This document shows, piece after piece, positions 17,371 through 25,027 of a stretch of 64,000 nt of DNA (its first letter is position 1; every line of letters begins with the position of its first letter). The position numbers and the translations under genes were made by a program. Where the stretch lies: the NCBI RefSeq assembly GCF_020614395.1, contig NZ_CP085324.1, positions 1,183,564 through 1,247,563 on the forward strand. Reading direction: 5' to 3'. This stretch comes from Salarchaeum japonicum. Its GTDB lineage: Archaea; Halobacteriota; Halobacteria; Halobacteriales; Halobacteriaceae. The notes beneath the pieces were generated by a model that did not search any database, was not told the origin of the DNA, and saw only the letters and a program-made list of their open reading frames with translations.

Positions 17371-17961
17371 CTACTCGCCGTCTCGGTCGTCGAGGACGCC
17401 GCGAATGCGTTCGAGTTCCGCGAGCACGTCGTCGAGCGTCGCGTCCCCGCCACTCGGTCGCGGTTCGCTTCCGGTGGCGTCGCCCGCGCCGCGTTCGGCG
17501 CGCACGCGCTCGACGAGTCGGTCGCGGACTTCCTCGTAGTCGGTGATGGCGCTCACGGTGACCTCGGGGGTGGTCTGGCCGGAGCGACCGGCGGTCTGGA
17601 CGGCGACCGACCCGACGCCGAAGTACCGGAGCACCGGCCCCTGTTTGGTCTCGACGTTCGTGATGCGGGCGTACGGAACCGTGCTCTTCGAGCGGAAGAA
17701 GACGCCGCCGCGCGCCTCGAACTCGTCGCGTCCGAACCGGTAGCCGACGGTTCGCTCGTACGCGCCCGCCCACCACCAGACGAGCGCGAGGACGACGAAC
17801 GCGACGGCGGCGACGGCGGCGGGGACGTACCAGGGCGCGGCGAACGCGGTTCCGACGACGGGAATCGCGGCGACGAACAGTATCAGCAGGAGGAATTGCA
17901 CGCGGTAGACCGCGGCGACGGCGTCCGACCCGAACCACTCCGATTCGCTGTGCGTGCTCAT
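17371..17961 (-). CDS. PH-domain (DUF304/YdbS-like) membrane protein
   Basis: 196 aa. Two hydrophobic spans (about 18-40 and 45-68) are followed by a bacterial PH-like domain: YRFGRDEFEARGGVFFRSKSTV, then PYARITNVETKQGPVLRYFGVGSVAVQTAGRSG. An acidic C-terminal tail (DDVLAELERIRGVLDDRDGE) could form a short coiled coil. It has its own TTAAA promoter 27 nt upstream. It sits between menD and menB on the same strand; membrane scaffolding of the quinone enzymes is a guess without direct evidence. Confidence 0.82.
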   Translation of the reverse strand: MSTHSESEWFGSDAVAAVYRVQFLLLILFVAAIPVVGTAFAAPWYVPAAVAAVAFVVLALVWWWAGAYERTVGYRFGRDEFEARGGVFFRSKSTVPYARITNVETKQGPVLRYFGVGSVAVQTAGRSGQTTPEVTVSAITDYEEVRDRLVERVRAERGAGDATGSEPRPSGGDATLDDVLAELERIRGVLDDRDGE

Positions 17962-17984
17962 ACCGGAGAGACGCACACGACCGG

Positions 17985-17991
17985 CTTAAAC
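17985..17991 (-). promoter_or_regulatory. TATA box for the PH-domain gene
   Basis: Minus-strand GTTTAAG centred about 27 nt before ATG 17961. It is consistent with a leaderless transcript that may continue into menB, and is separate from the menF-menD promoter. Confidence 0.6.
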
Positions 17992-18016
17992 GGCCAGGGA
18001 GGCGTGCGCGCTCGTG

Positions 18017-19762
18017 TCACGCGAGCTCCTCGACCACGCGCTCGCGGAGTTCCTCGCGGCGTCGGTGGCTCGCTTCGGCGTCGGTCACGACCTCGATGAC
18101 CTGGGTTCCCTCGCTCGTGAGGCTGGCGCGGTAGCGCTCGGGGAAGCCGTCGCAGTCGGTGCGGGCGTAGTCGAAGCCGTAGAGGTCGCCCGTCGGTTCG
18201 AAGTCGAGGCCGTGCGGGGTCTTGAACTGGCCCTGGAACGGCGGGTCGAAGTCCTCGATGGGGAGCATGTGGAAGATGCCGCCGCCGTCGTTGTTCACGA
18301 GGACGACGGTCGCGGACTGGTCGCAGCGCGCGAGCGCGAGCAGGCCGTTCATGTCGTGGTAGTACGCGAGGTCGCCCGTGAGGAGGACGAGCGGGTCGTC
18401 CGTCGCGCTCCCCGCGCCGAGCGCGGTGGAGGTGACGCCGTCGATGCCGGACGCGCCGCGGTTCGCGAGCACGGACACGTCGGCGTCCCGGGGCCGAGCG
18501 AACCGGTCGATGTCCCGGACGGGCATCGAGTTCGAGACGAACACCGTCGCGGGGTCGGGCGCGGACCCGACGACCTCCCGGGCTATCGCGCCCTCCAGTC
18601 GGTCGGCGTCCGCGACGGCGTCCCAGTGCGCGCGCTCGGCGGCGCGGAGTTCCGGCCAGTCCGCGCCCCGCTCGTCGGCGCGCGCGGCGAGACTGCGGGC
18701 GAGCGGCGCGGGGTCGCTGACGACGAGGTCGCTCGCGGTGAACGAGGCCTCCCGCCAGCCGGCGGCGGGATCGACGAGCGCCTGGCGGGCGTCAGTGCGC
18801 GCGAGGTAGTTCCGGAGCGGCTTCGAAGTGGGGGACGCGCCGAACCGCAGGACGAGGTCGGGACTCGGCCAGTCGGCGGTGACGCGGTCGTCGAGGTAGC
18901 CGTCGTACCCGCCGAGCGTCGGTACCTCGACCGTGTGCCCGCCGAACCGGAGGCCGGAGAGCGGGTCGGCGAGCACGGGATAGCCGAGGGCGTCCGCGAG
19001 TCGGCCGATTGCGGGGGCGTGCGTCGGATGGTCGGTCGGGCCGGCGACGACGAGCCCGCGCTCGGCGTCCGCGACGAGCGTTTCGAGCCGGTCGAGCGAC
19101 TCCTCGCTGGGCTGCGTTTCGCCCGCGTGGTGGGTGACGAACGGGGCGTCCCGGCCGTTCGCGGCGAGCGGGTACTCGGTATCGAAGTCGTCGGAAACGG
19201 CGTGGGGCGGCTTCGATTCTGTCGGTTCGAGCGGCTTCTGGAACGGGCAGTTCAGGTGTACCGGGCCGGGGTTCGCGCCCCGGGATTCCGCGAGCGCGCG
19301 GTGAACCGTCGTGCGGACGGCGCGCAGGCGGCGCGGTTCCGCGTTCGGCTCGGGGAGGTCTTTGTAGAACCGGACGGAACTCCCGTAGAGTTTCTCCTGG
19401 TCGACGGTCTGGTTCGCGCCGCTGTCGCGGAGTTCGGCGGGGCGGTCGGCGGTGAGCAGGAGGAGCGGGACGCGCGATTGCGAGGCCTCCATCACGGCCG
19501 GGTGGAGGTTCGCGGTCGCGGTGCCGGAGGTGGTGACGACGGGCGTCGGGCGGCCGGTGCGTTTCGCGCGGCCGAGCGCGAAGAACGCCGCGGCGCGCTC
19601 GTCGAGGTGGCTGAACACGCGAATATCGTCGTGGGCGTCGAACGCGACGGTCAGCGGCGTGGAGCGACTGCCGGGCGCGACGCAGACGGAGTCGATTCCG
19701 GCCTTCGCGAGTTCGTCGACGATCGCGCGCGCGAACAGCGTGCTCCGGTTGGGTGCGGTCAT
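18017..19762 (-). CDS. menD: SEPHCHC synthase (MenD), ThDP-dependent
   Basis: 581 aa. The N-terminal Pyr domain begins TLFARAIVDELAKAGIDSVCVAPGSRSTPL, the MenD hallmark. The ThDP-binding motif is GDLAYYHDMNGLL...VVLVNNDGGGIFHMLP near residues 470-505. It catalyses decarboxylative addition of 2-oxoglutarate to isochorismate, the first committed menaquinone step. MTAPNRSTLF at 19762 is chosen because this ATG overlaps the menF stop by 4 nt (ATGA). Length is within the family's 550-590 range. Confidence 0.95.
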   Translation of the reverse strand: MTAPNRSTLFARAIVDELAKAGIDSVCVAPGSRSTPLTVAFDAHDDIRVFSHLDERAAAFFALGRAKRTGRPTPVVTTSGTATANLHPAVMEASQSRVPLLLLTADRPAELRDSGANQTVDQEKLYGSSVRFYKDLPEPNAEPRRLRAVRTTVHRALAESRGANPGPVHLNCPFQKPLEPTESKPPHAVSDDFDTEYPLAANGRDAPFVTHHAGETQPSEESLDRLETLVADAERGLVVAGPTDHPTHAPAIGRLADALGYPVLADPLSGLRFGGHTVEVPTLGGYDGYLDDRVTADWPSPDLVLRFGASPTSKPLRNYLARTDARQALVDPAAGWREASFTASDLVVSDPAPLARSLAARADERGADWPELRAAERAHWDAVADADRLEGAIAREVVGSAPDPATVFVSNSMPVRDIDRFARPRDADVSVLANRGASGIDGVTSTALGAGSATDDPLVLLTGDLAYYHDMNGLLALARCDQSATVVLVNNDGGGIFHMLPIEDFDPPFQGQFKTPHGLDFEPTGDLYGFDYARTDCDGFPERYRASLTSEGTQVIEVVTDAEASHRRREELRERVVEELA

Positions 19763-21093
19763 TCGAGCGCGTCCAGTATCGGCCGGTACTTGAGGAGGAC
19801 TTCCTCCCACTCGGTGTCGGGGTCGGAGTCCGCGACGATGCCGTTACCCGCGAACAGCGTGGCCGCGCCGTCGTCCGCGACGGCCGACCGGAGGGCGACC
19901 GCGAACGTGCCGTCGCCGTCCGCGTCGAACCAGCCGACGGGCGCGGCGTACCAGCCGCGGTCGAACGTCTCTATCTCTCGAATCGCGTCCAGCGCGGCGG
20001 CCGGCGGGAGGCCGCCGACGGCGGGCGTGGGGTGGAGGGCGTCGGCGAGCGCGAGGACGTGGTCGTCGGTGTCGGCGCTGATGGGCGTGAAGAGATGCTG
20101 GACGTTGGTGAGCTTCCGCACCTGTTGGTCGCCGGTCGCGACGTTCCGCGCGTGGCCGTCGAGCTGGTCGCGGATGCTGTCCGCCACGAGCTGGTGTTCG
20201 TGCTGGTACTTCTCCGAGTTGCGGAGGTCGGCTTCGAGCGCGTCGTCCTCCGCGGGCGTGTCGCCGCGGGGCGCGGTGGACGCGAGCGCGCCGGTTTCGA
20301 GGCGGCCGCCGTGGCGGGTGACGAGGCGTTCGGGGGTCGCGCCGAAGAACGTCCGGCCGCCGTTCGCGCGGAACGCGAACCGGAAGCAGTCCGGGTAGGC
20401 GTCCGCGAGGCGGTCGAAGGCGTCCGGGAGGGAGAACGCGCCGTCGAGTTCCGCGCGGAGCGACTGCGCGAGCACGGCCTTCTCCAGCGTTCCGGACTCG
20501 ATGCGCTCGACGACCTGTTCGACCTGGTCGCGCCAGGTCTCGCGGTCGGTGGTTCGCTCCGTCCGCCGGACGCCGGGCGGGGCGGCGAGGTCGCCGTGGG
20601 TGGTGTCGCGGGCGGCGGCGGCGACTTTGTCGAGCGTCCGTTCGACGGACGCGGGCGTGGCGTCCGCGCCGTACTCGTTCACCGTGAGGTAGGTGGCGTC
20701 GTCGGTGACGGTGAACTGGACGTGCGGCAGGACGAACCCCGCGCCGGGAAAGCCGTCCCAGACGCCGGTGGCGTCGTGTCTGTCGTGGAAGGAGAAACCG
20801 CCGACGAACCGGGGGCGCGCGACGTGCGGGGCGGCGTCGGGGCGGTCGATTGACGAGAAGACGGTCGCGGCCTGCTCGCGCACGGACGCGAAGCGGTCGG
20901 TGCCGCTCGCGGTGACGAACGCGGCCGCGCCGCGCGCGAGGACGGCGGGTTCGTTTGGCGCAGTCCAGATGGCGTGCGGTCGTTCCGCGGCCCGCACGAG
21001 CGCCGAGAGCGGCGCGTCGTCGAGGCGGCGGGTTCGGCTGACGAGCCGTCCGCCCGCCGGCACGGACTCCTGCGCGTTGCGCCGAGTTCCCAT
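19759..21093 (-). CDS. menF: Isochorismate synthase (MenF)
   Basis: 444 aa chorismate-utilising enzyme. The C-terminal catalytic half shows FFGATPERLVTRHGGRLETGALASTAPRG, SEKYQHEHQLVADSI (Mg-binding Glu region), LHPTPAVGG, the ETFDRGWYAAPVGW signature and LFAGNGIVADSDPDTEWEE. It converts chorismate to isochorismate, the entry to menaquinone. MGTRRNAQ at 21093 is supported by a TATAAA box 27 nt upstream. First gene of the menF-menD pair, coupled by a 4-nt overlap. Confidence 0.94.
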   Translation of the reverse strand: MGTRRNAQESVPAGGRLVSRTRRLDDAPLSALVRAAERPHAIWTAPNEPAVLARGAAAFVTASGTDRFASVREQAATVFSSIDRPDAAPHVARPRFVGGFSFHDRHDATGVWDGFPGAGFVLPHVQFTVTDDATYLTVNEYGADATPASVERTLDKVAAAARDTTHGDLAAPPGVRRTERTTDRETWRDQVEQVVERIESGTLEKAVLAQSLRAELDGAFSLPDAFDRLADAYPDCFRFAFRANGGRTFFGATPERLVTRHGGRLETGALASTAPRGDTPAEDDALEADLRNSEKYQHEHQLVADSIRDQLDGHARNVATGDQQVRKLTNVQHLFTPISADTDDHVLALADALHPTPAVGGLPPAAALDAIREIETFDRGWYAAPVGWFDADGDGTFAVALRSAVADDGAATLFAGNGIVADSDPDTEWEEVLLKYRPILDALE

Positions 21094-21117
21094 TACCCGA
21101 TTTTCGGACGGCGGTCG

Positions 21118-21123
21118 TTTATA
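21118..21123 (-). promoter_or_regulatory. TATA box of menF-menD
   Basis: Minus-strand TATAAA (21123-21118), 24-29 nt before ATG 21093. It is close to the archaeal consensus and implies a leaderless menF mRNA. Confidence 0.7.
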
Positions 21124-21158
21124 CTTTCCAGTACGCGACCACGCCCGAATACCGTGAG

Positions 21159-21166
21159 TTATATTA
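21159..21166 (+). promoter_or_regulatory. TATA-like element for the MetE-like gene
   Basis: TTATATTA lies about 31 nt before ATG 21193 in an unusually AT-rich stretch (21155-21192). It is divergent from the menF promoter, about 40 nt away. Confidence 0.55.
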
Positions 21167-21192
21167 GAACTAGAAAATATTATTCGAATACG

Positions 21193-22341
21193 ATGGTAGA
21201 CGACCGGATTCCGACGACGCACATCGGCAGCCTCCCCCGACCGCCCGAACTCCTCGACCTCCTCAAACAGCGCGAAGAGGGCGAGGACGTCGACCCCGAC
21301 GAGTGGGAAGCCGCGACCACCGACGCGACCCACGAGGTCGTCCGCCGGCAGGCCGACGTGGGCATCGACAGCGCGAACAACGGCGAACAGTCCCGCGTCT
21401 CCTTCAACTGGTACGTGAAGAACCGCCTCAGCGGCATCGAAGGCACCGAAGAACAGGAACTCTGGGCCGACCTCCAGGACTACCCCGAGTACGCCGAGGA
21501 GACGTTCAAGACCGACGTCATCAACCTCGCGGAACACCCGGTCGTCACCGGCCCCATCGAGTACACCGGCGTCGAGGAAGCAGAAGCCGAAATCGCCGAG
21601 TTCGAGGCCGCGCTCGATGACGTCGACGCCGACTTCTCGGACACATTCCTCACGTCCGCGTCCCCGAGCGTCGTCACCGCCACGCACGTGAACGACCATT
21701 ACGACGACTACGAGGAGTACCTGTTCGCCGCCGCCGACGCGATGCAGACGGAGTACGAACTCGTCGCGGACGCCGGGTTCACGCTCCAGATCGACGCGCC
21801 CGAACTCCTCACCGTCGGCCAGACCGCCGCGTACGCCGACGCCTCCTTGGAGGAAATCAAGGACGCAACCCGCCTCCACGTCCAAGCGCTGAACGAGGCG
21901 CTCGAAAACGTCCCCGCAGAACAAGTGCGCCTGCACACCTGTTGGGGGAGCTACGAGGGCCCCGGCCACCTCGACACGCCGCTCGCCGAGATGCTGCCCG
22001 TGCTCTACGAAGCCGACATCACCGGCCTGAGCGTCGAGCAGGCGAACCCCCGCCACCAGCACGAGTACCGCGCGTTCGCCGAACACCCACTGCCCGACGG
22101 CTGGACGCTCATCCCCGGCGTCGTGGACGTGAAGACGAACATCATCGACCACCCCGAAACCATCGCGGACAGGATAGAGCGCGTCGCCGACGCCGTCCCC
22201 GACGACACCCAGTTGGTCGCCGCGCCCGACTGCGGGTTCGGCACGCAAGCCGGCATCGGCATGGTCGACCCCGAAATCGCGTGGGCGAAACTCGAAGCGC
22301 TCGACGACGGCGCACAGATAGCCGCAGACCGCATCTACTAG
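21193..22341 (+). CDS. Cobalamin-independent methionine synthase (MetE C-terminal) family protein
   Basis: 382 aa TIM-barrel protein. It starts [23 protein letters not shown] as in MetE-type barrels. Zinc ligands are visible as His and Cys in RLHTCWG and a distal Cys in [12 protein letters not shown], with an intervening acidic stretch ([12 protein letters not shown]). The family includes archaeal methyl-corrinoid-dependent methionine synthases and epoxyalkane:coenzyme M transferase, all activating a thiol on zinc. Length fits the single-domain forms, not full MetE (about 750 aa). An SDR follows after 38 nt. The true thiol substrate is open. Confidence 0.85.
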   Translation: MVDDRIPTTHIGSLPRPPELLDLLKQREEGEDVDPDEWEAATTDATHEVVRRQADVGIDSANNGEQSRVSFNWYVKNRLSGIEGTEEQELWADLQDYPEYAEETFKTDVINLAEHPVVTGPIEYTGVEEAEAEIAEFEAALDDVDADFSDTFLTSASPSVVTATHVNDHYDDYEEYLFAAADAMQTEYELVADAGFTLQIDAPELLTVGQTAAYADASLEEIKDATRLHVQALNEALENVPAEQVRLHTCWGSYEGPGHLDTPLAEMLPVLYEADITGLSVEQANPRHQHEYRAFAEHPLPDGWTLIPGVVDVKTNIIDHPETIADRIERVADAVPDDTQLVAAPDCGFGTQAGIGMVDPEIAWAKLEALDDGAQIAADRIY

Positions 22342-22379
22342 GAAGAAGACCTATTCTCCCGCGCGTCCTCTCTCGGCGT

Positions 22380-23198
22380 ATGAAGGGACTCTCCGGAAAG
22401 ACCGCGGTCGTCACGGGCGCGGGGTCGGGAATCGGCCGCGCGAGCGCACACCGGTTCGCCGAGGAAGGCGCGAACGTCGTCGTCGCCGACATCACCGAGG
22501 ACGGCGGCCGCGAAACCGTCGCCCAAATCGAAGCCGCCGGCGGCGAAGCGACGTTCGCCCAGGTGGACGTCTCCGACCTCGACTCCGTCCAGCGAATGGT
22601 GGACGTCGCCGTCGAAACCTACGGCGGATTGGACTTCGCGCACAACAACGCCGGCATCCTCACCGACTTCGCGGGCGTGGACGACATCACCGAAGCCGAC
22701 TGGGAGCGCATCATCGACGTGAACCTCAAGGGCGTCTGGACGTGCATGAAAGCCGAACTCCCCGCCATGACCGAAGGGAACGCGATCGTCAACACCGCCT
22801 CCGAAGCCGGTCTGGTGGGGATGGGCGGCCTCAGCAGTTACGCCGCGAGCAAACACGGCGTCGTCGGCCTCACCAAATCCGCCGCGCTCGAATACGCCGA
22901 GAAGGACATCCGCATCAACGCCATCGCCCCCGGCCCAACCAAGACCAACATCCAATCCAGCATCACCGGCACCGGCGACTCACTCCTCGCCCGCGCCAAA
23001 TCCGCGCTCGAACTCGTCCGCCTCGCCGTCCGCACCCTCCGCGCCGACTTCGACACCAGCGCCATGCGCGACGTCCCCATGAACCGCATCGCAGACCCCG
23101 AAGAAATGGCTGGAGCCGTCGCCTTCCTCTGCTCCGACGACGCCTCCTACATCACCGGCCACACCCTCCCCATCGACGGCGGCCAAGCCGCCGACTAA
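22380..23198 (+). CDS. SDR-family oxidoreductase downstream of the MetE-like gene
   Basis: 272 aa. [10 protein letters not shown] at residues 12-21, NNAG in mid-protein, and the YAASK active site (Tyr-x3-Lys) are present, with a C-terminal [17 protein letters not shown]. The insertion between the active site and the C-terminus ([20 protein letters not shown]...) is longer than usual, giving a larger substrate lid. VVADITEDG after beta-2 points to NAD(H). Separated by only 38 nt from the MetE-like gene on the same strand, so the two are probably one transcript. Substrate unknown. Confidence 0.88.
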   Translation: MKGLSGKTAVVTGAGSGIGRASAHRFAEEGANVVVADITEDGGRETVAQIEAAGGEATFAQVDVSDLDSVQRMVDVAVETYGGLDFAHNNAGILTDFAGVDDITEADWERIIDVNLKGVWTCMKAELPAMTEGNAIVNTASEAGLVGMGGLSSYAASKHGVVGLTKSAALEYAEKDIRINAIAPGPTKTNIQSSITGTGDSLLARAKSALELVRLAVRTLRADFDTSAMRDVPMNRIADPEEMAGAVAFLCSDDASYITGHTLPIDGGQAAD

Positions 23199-23237
23199 CC
23201 CCCTGTCGTCACCAGAACGCTTCGCGTCCTGGTTGGC

Positions 23238-23262
23238 TCACGAGACCAAGCGCGTCTCGTGA
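23238..23262. terminator. Hairpin between convergent genes
   Basis: TCACGAGAC (23238-23246), 7-nt loop, GTCTCGTGA (23254-23262): a perfect 9-bp stem 40 nt after the SDR stop and 38 nt after the end of the opposing oxidoreductase gene. A bidirectional terminator is the simplest reading. Confidence 0.45.
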
Positions 23263-23299
23263 ACGTTCGCGCATTCGTCCAGCTTCGTCGCTTCGCTCC

Positions 23300-23896
23300 T
23301 CAGCTGTACCGTTCTTCGTTCCACGGATTCGCGGTGTTCGAGTAGCCGCGTTTCTCCCAGTAGCCGCGCTCGGGTTCAGTGAGGAATTCGACGCCGTCCA
23401 CCCACTTCGCGCCCTTGTAGGCGTAGCGGTGGGGGGTGACGACGCGGAGCGGGCCGCCGTGTTCGCGGGGGAGGTCGTCGCCGTCGTACCCCCAGGCGAA
23501 CATGACTTCCTCGCGCGCGCACTGGTCGAGCGGGAGGTTGGTGGTGTAGCCGTCGAGGGCGTGGAACATGACGTGGACGGCGTCGGACTGGACGCCCGCG
23601 GCGTCCATCAGGGCGGGGAAGGTGACGCCCGTGAACTCACAGTCGAACTTCGACCAGCCGGTGACGCAGTGGAAGTCCTGGCGCTGGGTCTCGCTCGGGA
23701 GGTCGCGGAACTCGTCCATGGAGAGCGAGAGCTCGTTCTCGACTGCGCCGGTGACGGTGAACGTCCAGTCGTCGGGGTCGTAGGTCGGCGTGCTTCCCTT
23801 CGAGAGCACGGGGAACTTGCTCGTCTCCCGCTGTCCGGGCGGGAGTCGCTCCCCGTCGAACTCCTCGTGGAGGTCCGTGACGTCCTTCACGCTCAT
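23300..23896 (-). CDS. Molybdopterin-dependent oxidoreductase (sulfite oxidase / YedY-like fold)
   Basis: 198 aa Moco-binding domain. FHCVTGWSKFDCEFTGV carries the molybdenum-ligating Cys and the following conserved Trp-Ser. Other family motifs are DGYTTNLPLDQ, HGGPLRVVTPHRYAYKGAKWVDGVEF, and the C-terminal YWEKRGYSNTANPW. No Tat signal or dimerisation domain is present, so it is probably a cytoplasmic or peripheral single-domain member (YuiH-like). A role in repair of oxidised Met/Cys or in sulfite or nitrate chemistry is possible; none is shown. MSVKDVTDLHEEF at 23896 is the likely start. Confidence 0.88.
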   Translation of the reverse strand: MSVKDVTDLHEEFDGERLPPGQRETSKFPVLSKGSTPTYDPDDWTFTVTGAVENELSLSMDEFRDLPSETQRQDFHCVTGWSKFDCEFTGVTFPALMDAAGVQSDAVHVMFHALDGYTTNLPLDQCAREEVMFAWGYDGDDLPREHGGPLRVVTPHRYAYKGAKWVDGVEFLTEPERGYWEKRGYSNTANPWNEERYS

Positions 23897-24063
23897 ACTT
23901 CGGGTTCGGACGGGCCGCACGTATGCGTACCGATACCAGGAACGGCTAACTCTCGATACTTCTCACCGGGATTCGTTTTCCACGAGGAAAAGAATCCTTT
24001 TCTCAGGCGGAATTCGGCCCGCCAAGTTTATCAACGGGTGGGGCAAACGCCCATCTAGAACCC

Positions 24064-24273
24064 ATGCCGACAGTGGAGCTAAACATCCCCGACCACATCG
24101 AGATGCAGATCGCCCAGCTCGTCGAACAGGGCGAGTTCATGAGCCGCGAGGAGGCCATCGAAGACCTCCTCTCCGCGGGAATCCGCGCGTACAAGACCAG
24201 CGGCCCGATGGACGACGACGCCGGCCTCGAAGACGAGGGCATGATGGGCCACGAGGACGAGTACGTCTTCTAG
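24064..24273 (+). CDS. Ribbon-helix-helix protein (CopG-like), small
   Basis: 69 aa. It begins MPTVELNIPDHIEMQIAQLV, a beta-strand plus helix pattern, then GEFMSREEAIEDLLSAGIRAY, the second helix of an RHH DNA-binding dimer. The tail is very acidic (DDDAGLEDEG...HEDEYVF). A TTTATC element sits about 35 nt upstream, so a short leader is possible. It may regulate its own region; the partner is unknown and no toxin gene is adjacent. Confidence 0.75.
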   Translation: MPTVELNIPDHIEMQIAQLVEQGEFMSREEAIEDLLSAGIRAYKTSGPMDDDAGLEDEGMMGHEDEYVF

Positions 24274-24299
24274 GGCGTGTGAGCGCGTAGCGAGCAAGG

Positions 24300-24305
24300 T
24301 TTTTA
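24300..24305 (+). promoter_or_regulatory. TATA-like box for the UPF0058 gene
   Basis: TTTTTA centred about 26 nt before ATG 24329. The spacing fits a leaderless transcript. Confidence 0.5.
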
Positions 24306-24328
24306 CCGTCAAATCGCATAGCGCGATT

Positions 24329-24607
24329 ATGCACAAAGACGAACTGCTCGACCTCCACGAACAGCTGGTCGAAATCAAGGACGACATCCGCGATTACGAC
24401 CAGATCAACGAGGAAGCGTTCGACGCGTACGAACAACTCGACGTCGACCCGAGTCACGTCCACAAGTCCAAGAGCGAGCACAAGCACGCCGTGTTCGTCC
24501 TGGGGAACGCGCTCGCGAACGCGATGAGCGAGGACGAGTTCTCGAACGCCGGCCGCCTCTCCAAGCGCATGGAGGAACTCGCGGACGACGCCGGCTCAAA
24601 ACTCTAG
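24329..24607 (+). CDS. UPF0058 family protein
   Basis: 92 aa, matching what I recall of archaeal UPF0058: MHKDELLDLHEQLVEIKDDI at the N-terminus, HVHKSKSEHKHAVFVLGNALA in the middle. It is all-helical in appearance and contains a His/Lys-rich central stretch. Function is unknown; the family is confined to archaea and highly conserved. The stop is directly followed by the stop of rpoL on the other strand (TAGTTA). Confidence 0.85.
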   Translation: MHKDELLDLHEQLVEIKDDIRDYDQINEEAFDAYEQLDVDPSHVHKSKSEHKHAVFVLGNALANAMSEDEFSNAGRLSKRMEELADDAGSKL

Positions 24608-24895
24608 TTACTGCGCCGCGGATTCGTACGCCGTCTGGAAGTCGCTGAGCTGTTCGTTCACGCGCGCCGCGCCCGCTTCGAGCGCGTCCAGGGGGTCTTC
24701 GCCGTCCTCCGTCTTGAGGGAGAGGAGGGGTTCGGTCTGGCCGCCGGACTGCTCGGGGTTCTGGTCGTAGGTCGCCGCGGCGACGCTGTCCAGTTCGAGG
24801 AGCGCGCCCTTCAGGACGTTCATGAAGGTGTGGTCTTCGCCCCCGATTTCTATCACCAGTTCGGACTCCGATTGCTCGACAACCCGCAAATCCAT
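24608..24895 (-). CDS. rpoL: DNA-directed RNA polymerase subunit L
   Basis: 95 aa, homologous to eukaryotic Rpb11/AC19. [26 protein letters not shown] is the conserved opening and [17 protein letters not shown] the dimer-forming helix that pairs with subunit D to nucleate polymerase assembly. The C-terminal helix ([15 protein letters not shown]) completes the fold. Length is normal for archaeal RpoL. Convergent with the UPF0058 gene with no intergenic base. Confidence 0.95.
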   Translation of the reverse strand: MDLRVVEQSESELVIEIGGEDHTFMNVLKGALLELDSVAAATYDQNPEQSGGQTEPLLSLKTEDGEDPLDALEAGAARVNEQLSDFQTAYESAAQ

Positions 24896-24996
24896 ACACG
24901 AACGCAGGGGTAGCGCGCGTTTCAATCTTCCGCACCGGCCTCCCCGACCGGTGGGACGCGCGCCGGGCGACGGGACGCGCGGCGTCGGGCGGCGCG

Positions 24997-25003
24997 TTTT
25001 ATT
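24997..25003 (+). promoter_or_regulatory. TATA-like box for the rhomboid gene
   Basis: TTTTATT centred about 28 nt before ATG 25028, consistent with leaderless transcription. Confidence 0.55.
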
Positions 25004-25027
25004 GGTGGGGCGTGACTTGACTCGGGT

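Noticed and set aside
21193-22341. A plain methionine synthase assignment (metE).
   Set aside because: The length is of the single-domain barrel type and the family includes other thiol transferases, so the symbol was withheld.
24064-24273. A toxin-antitoxin pair based on the RHH protein.
   Set aside because: The adjacent gene is the UPF0058 protein with its own promoter, and no toxin fold lies next to it.
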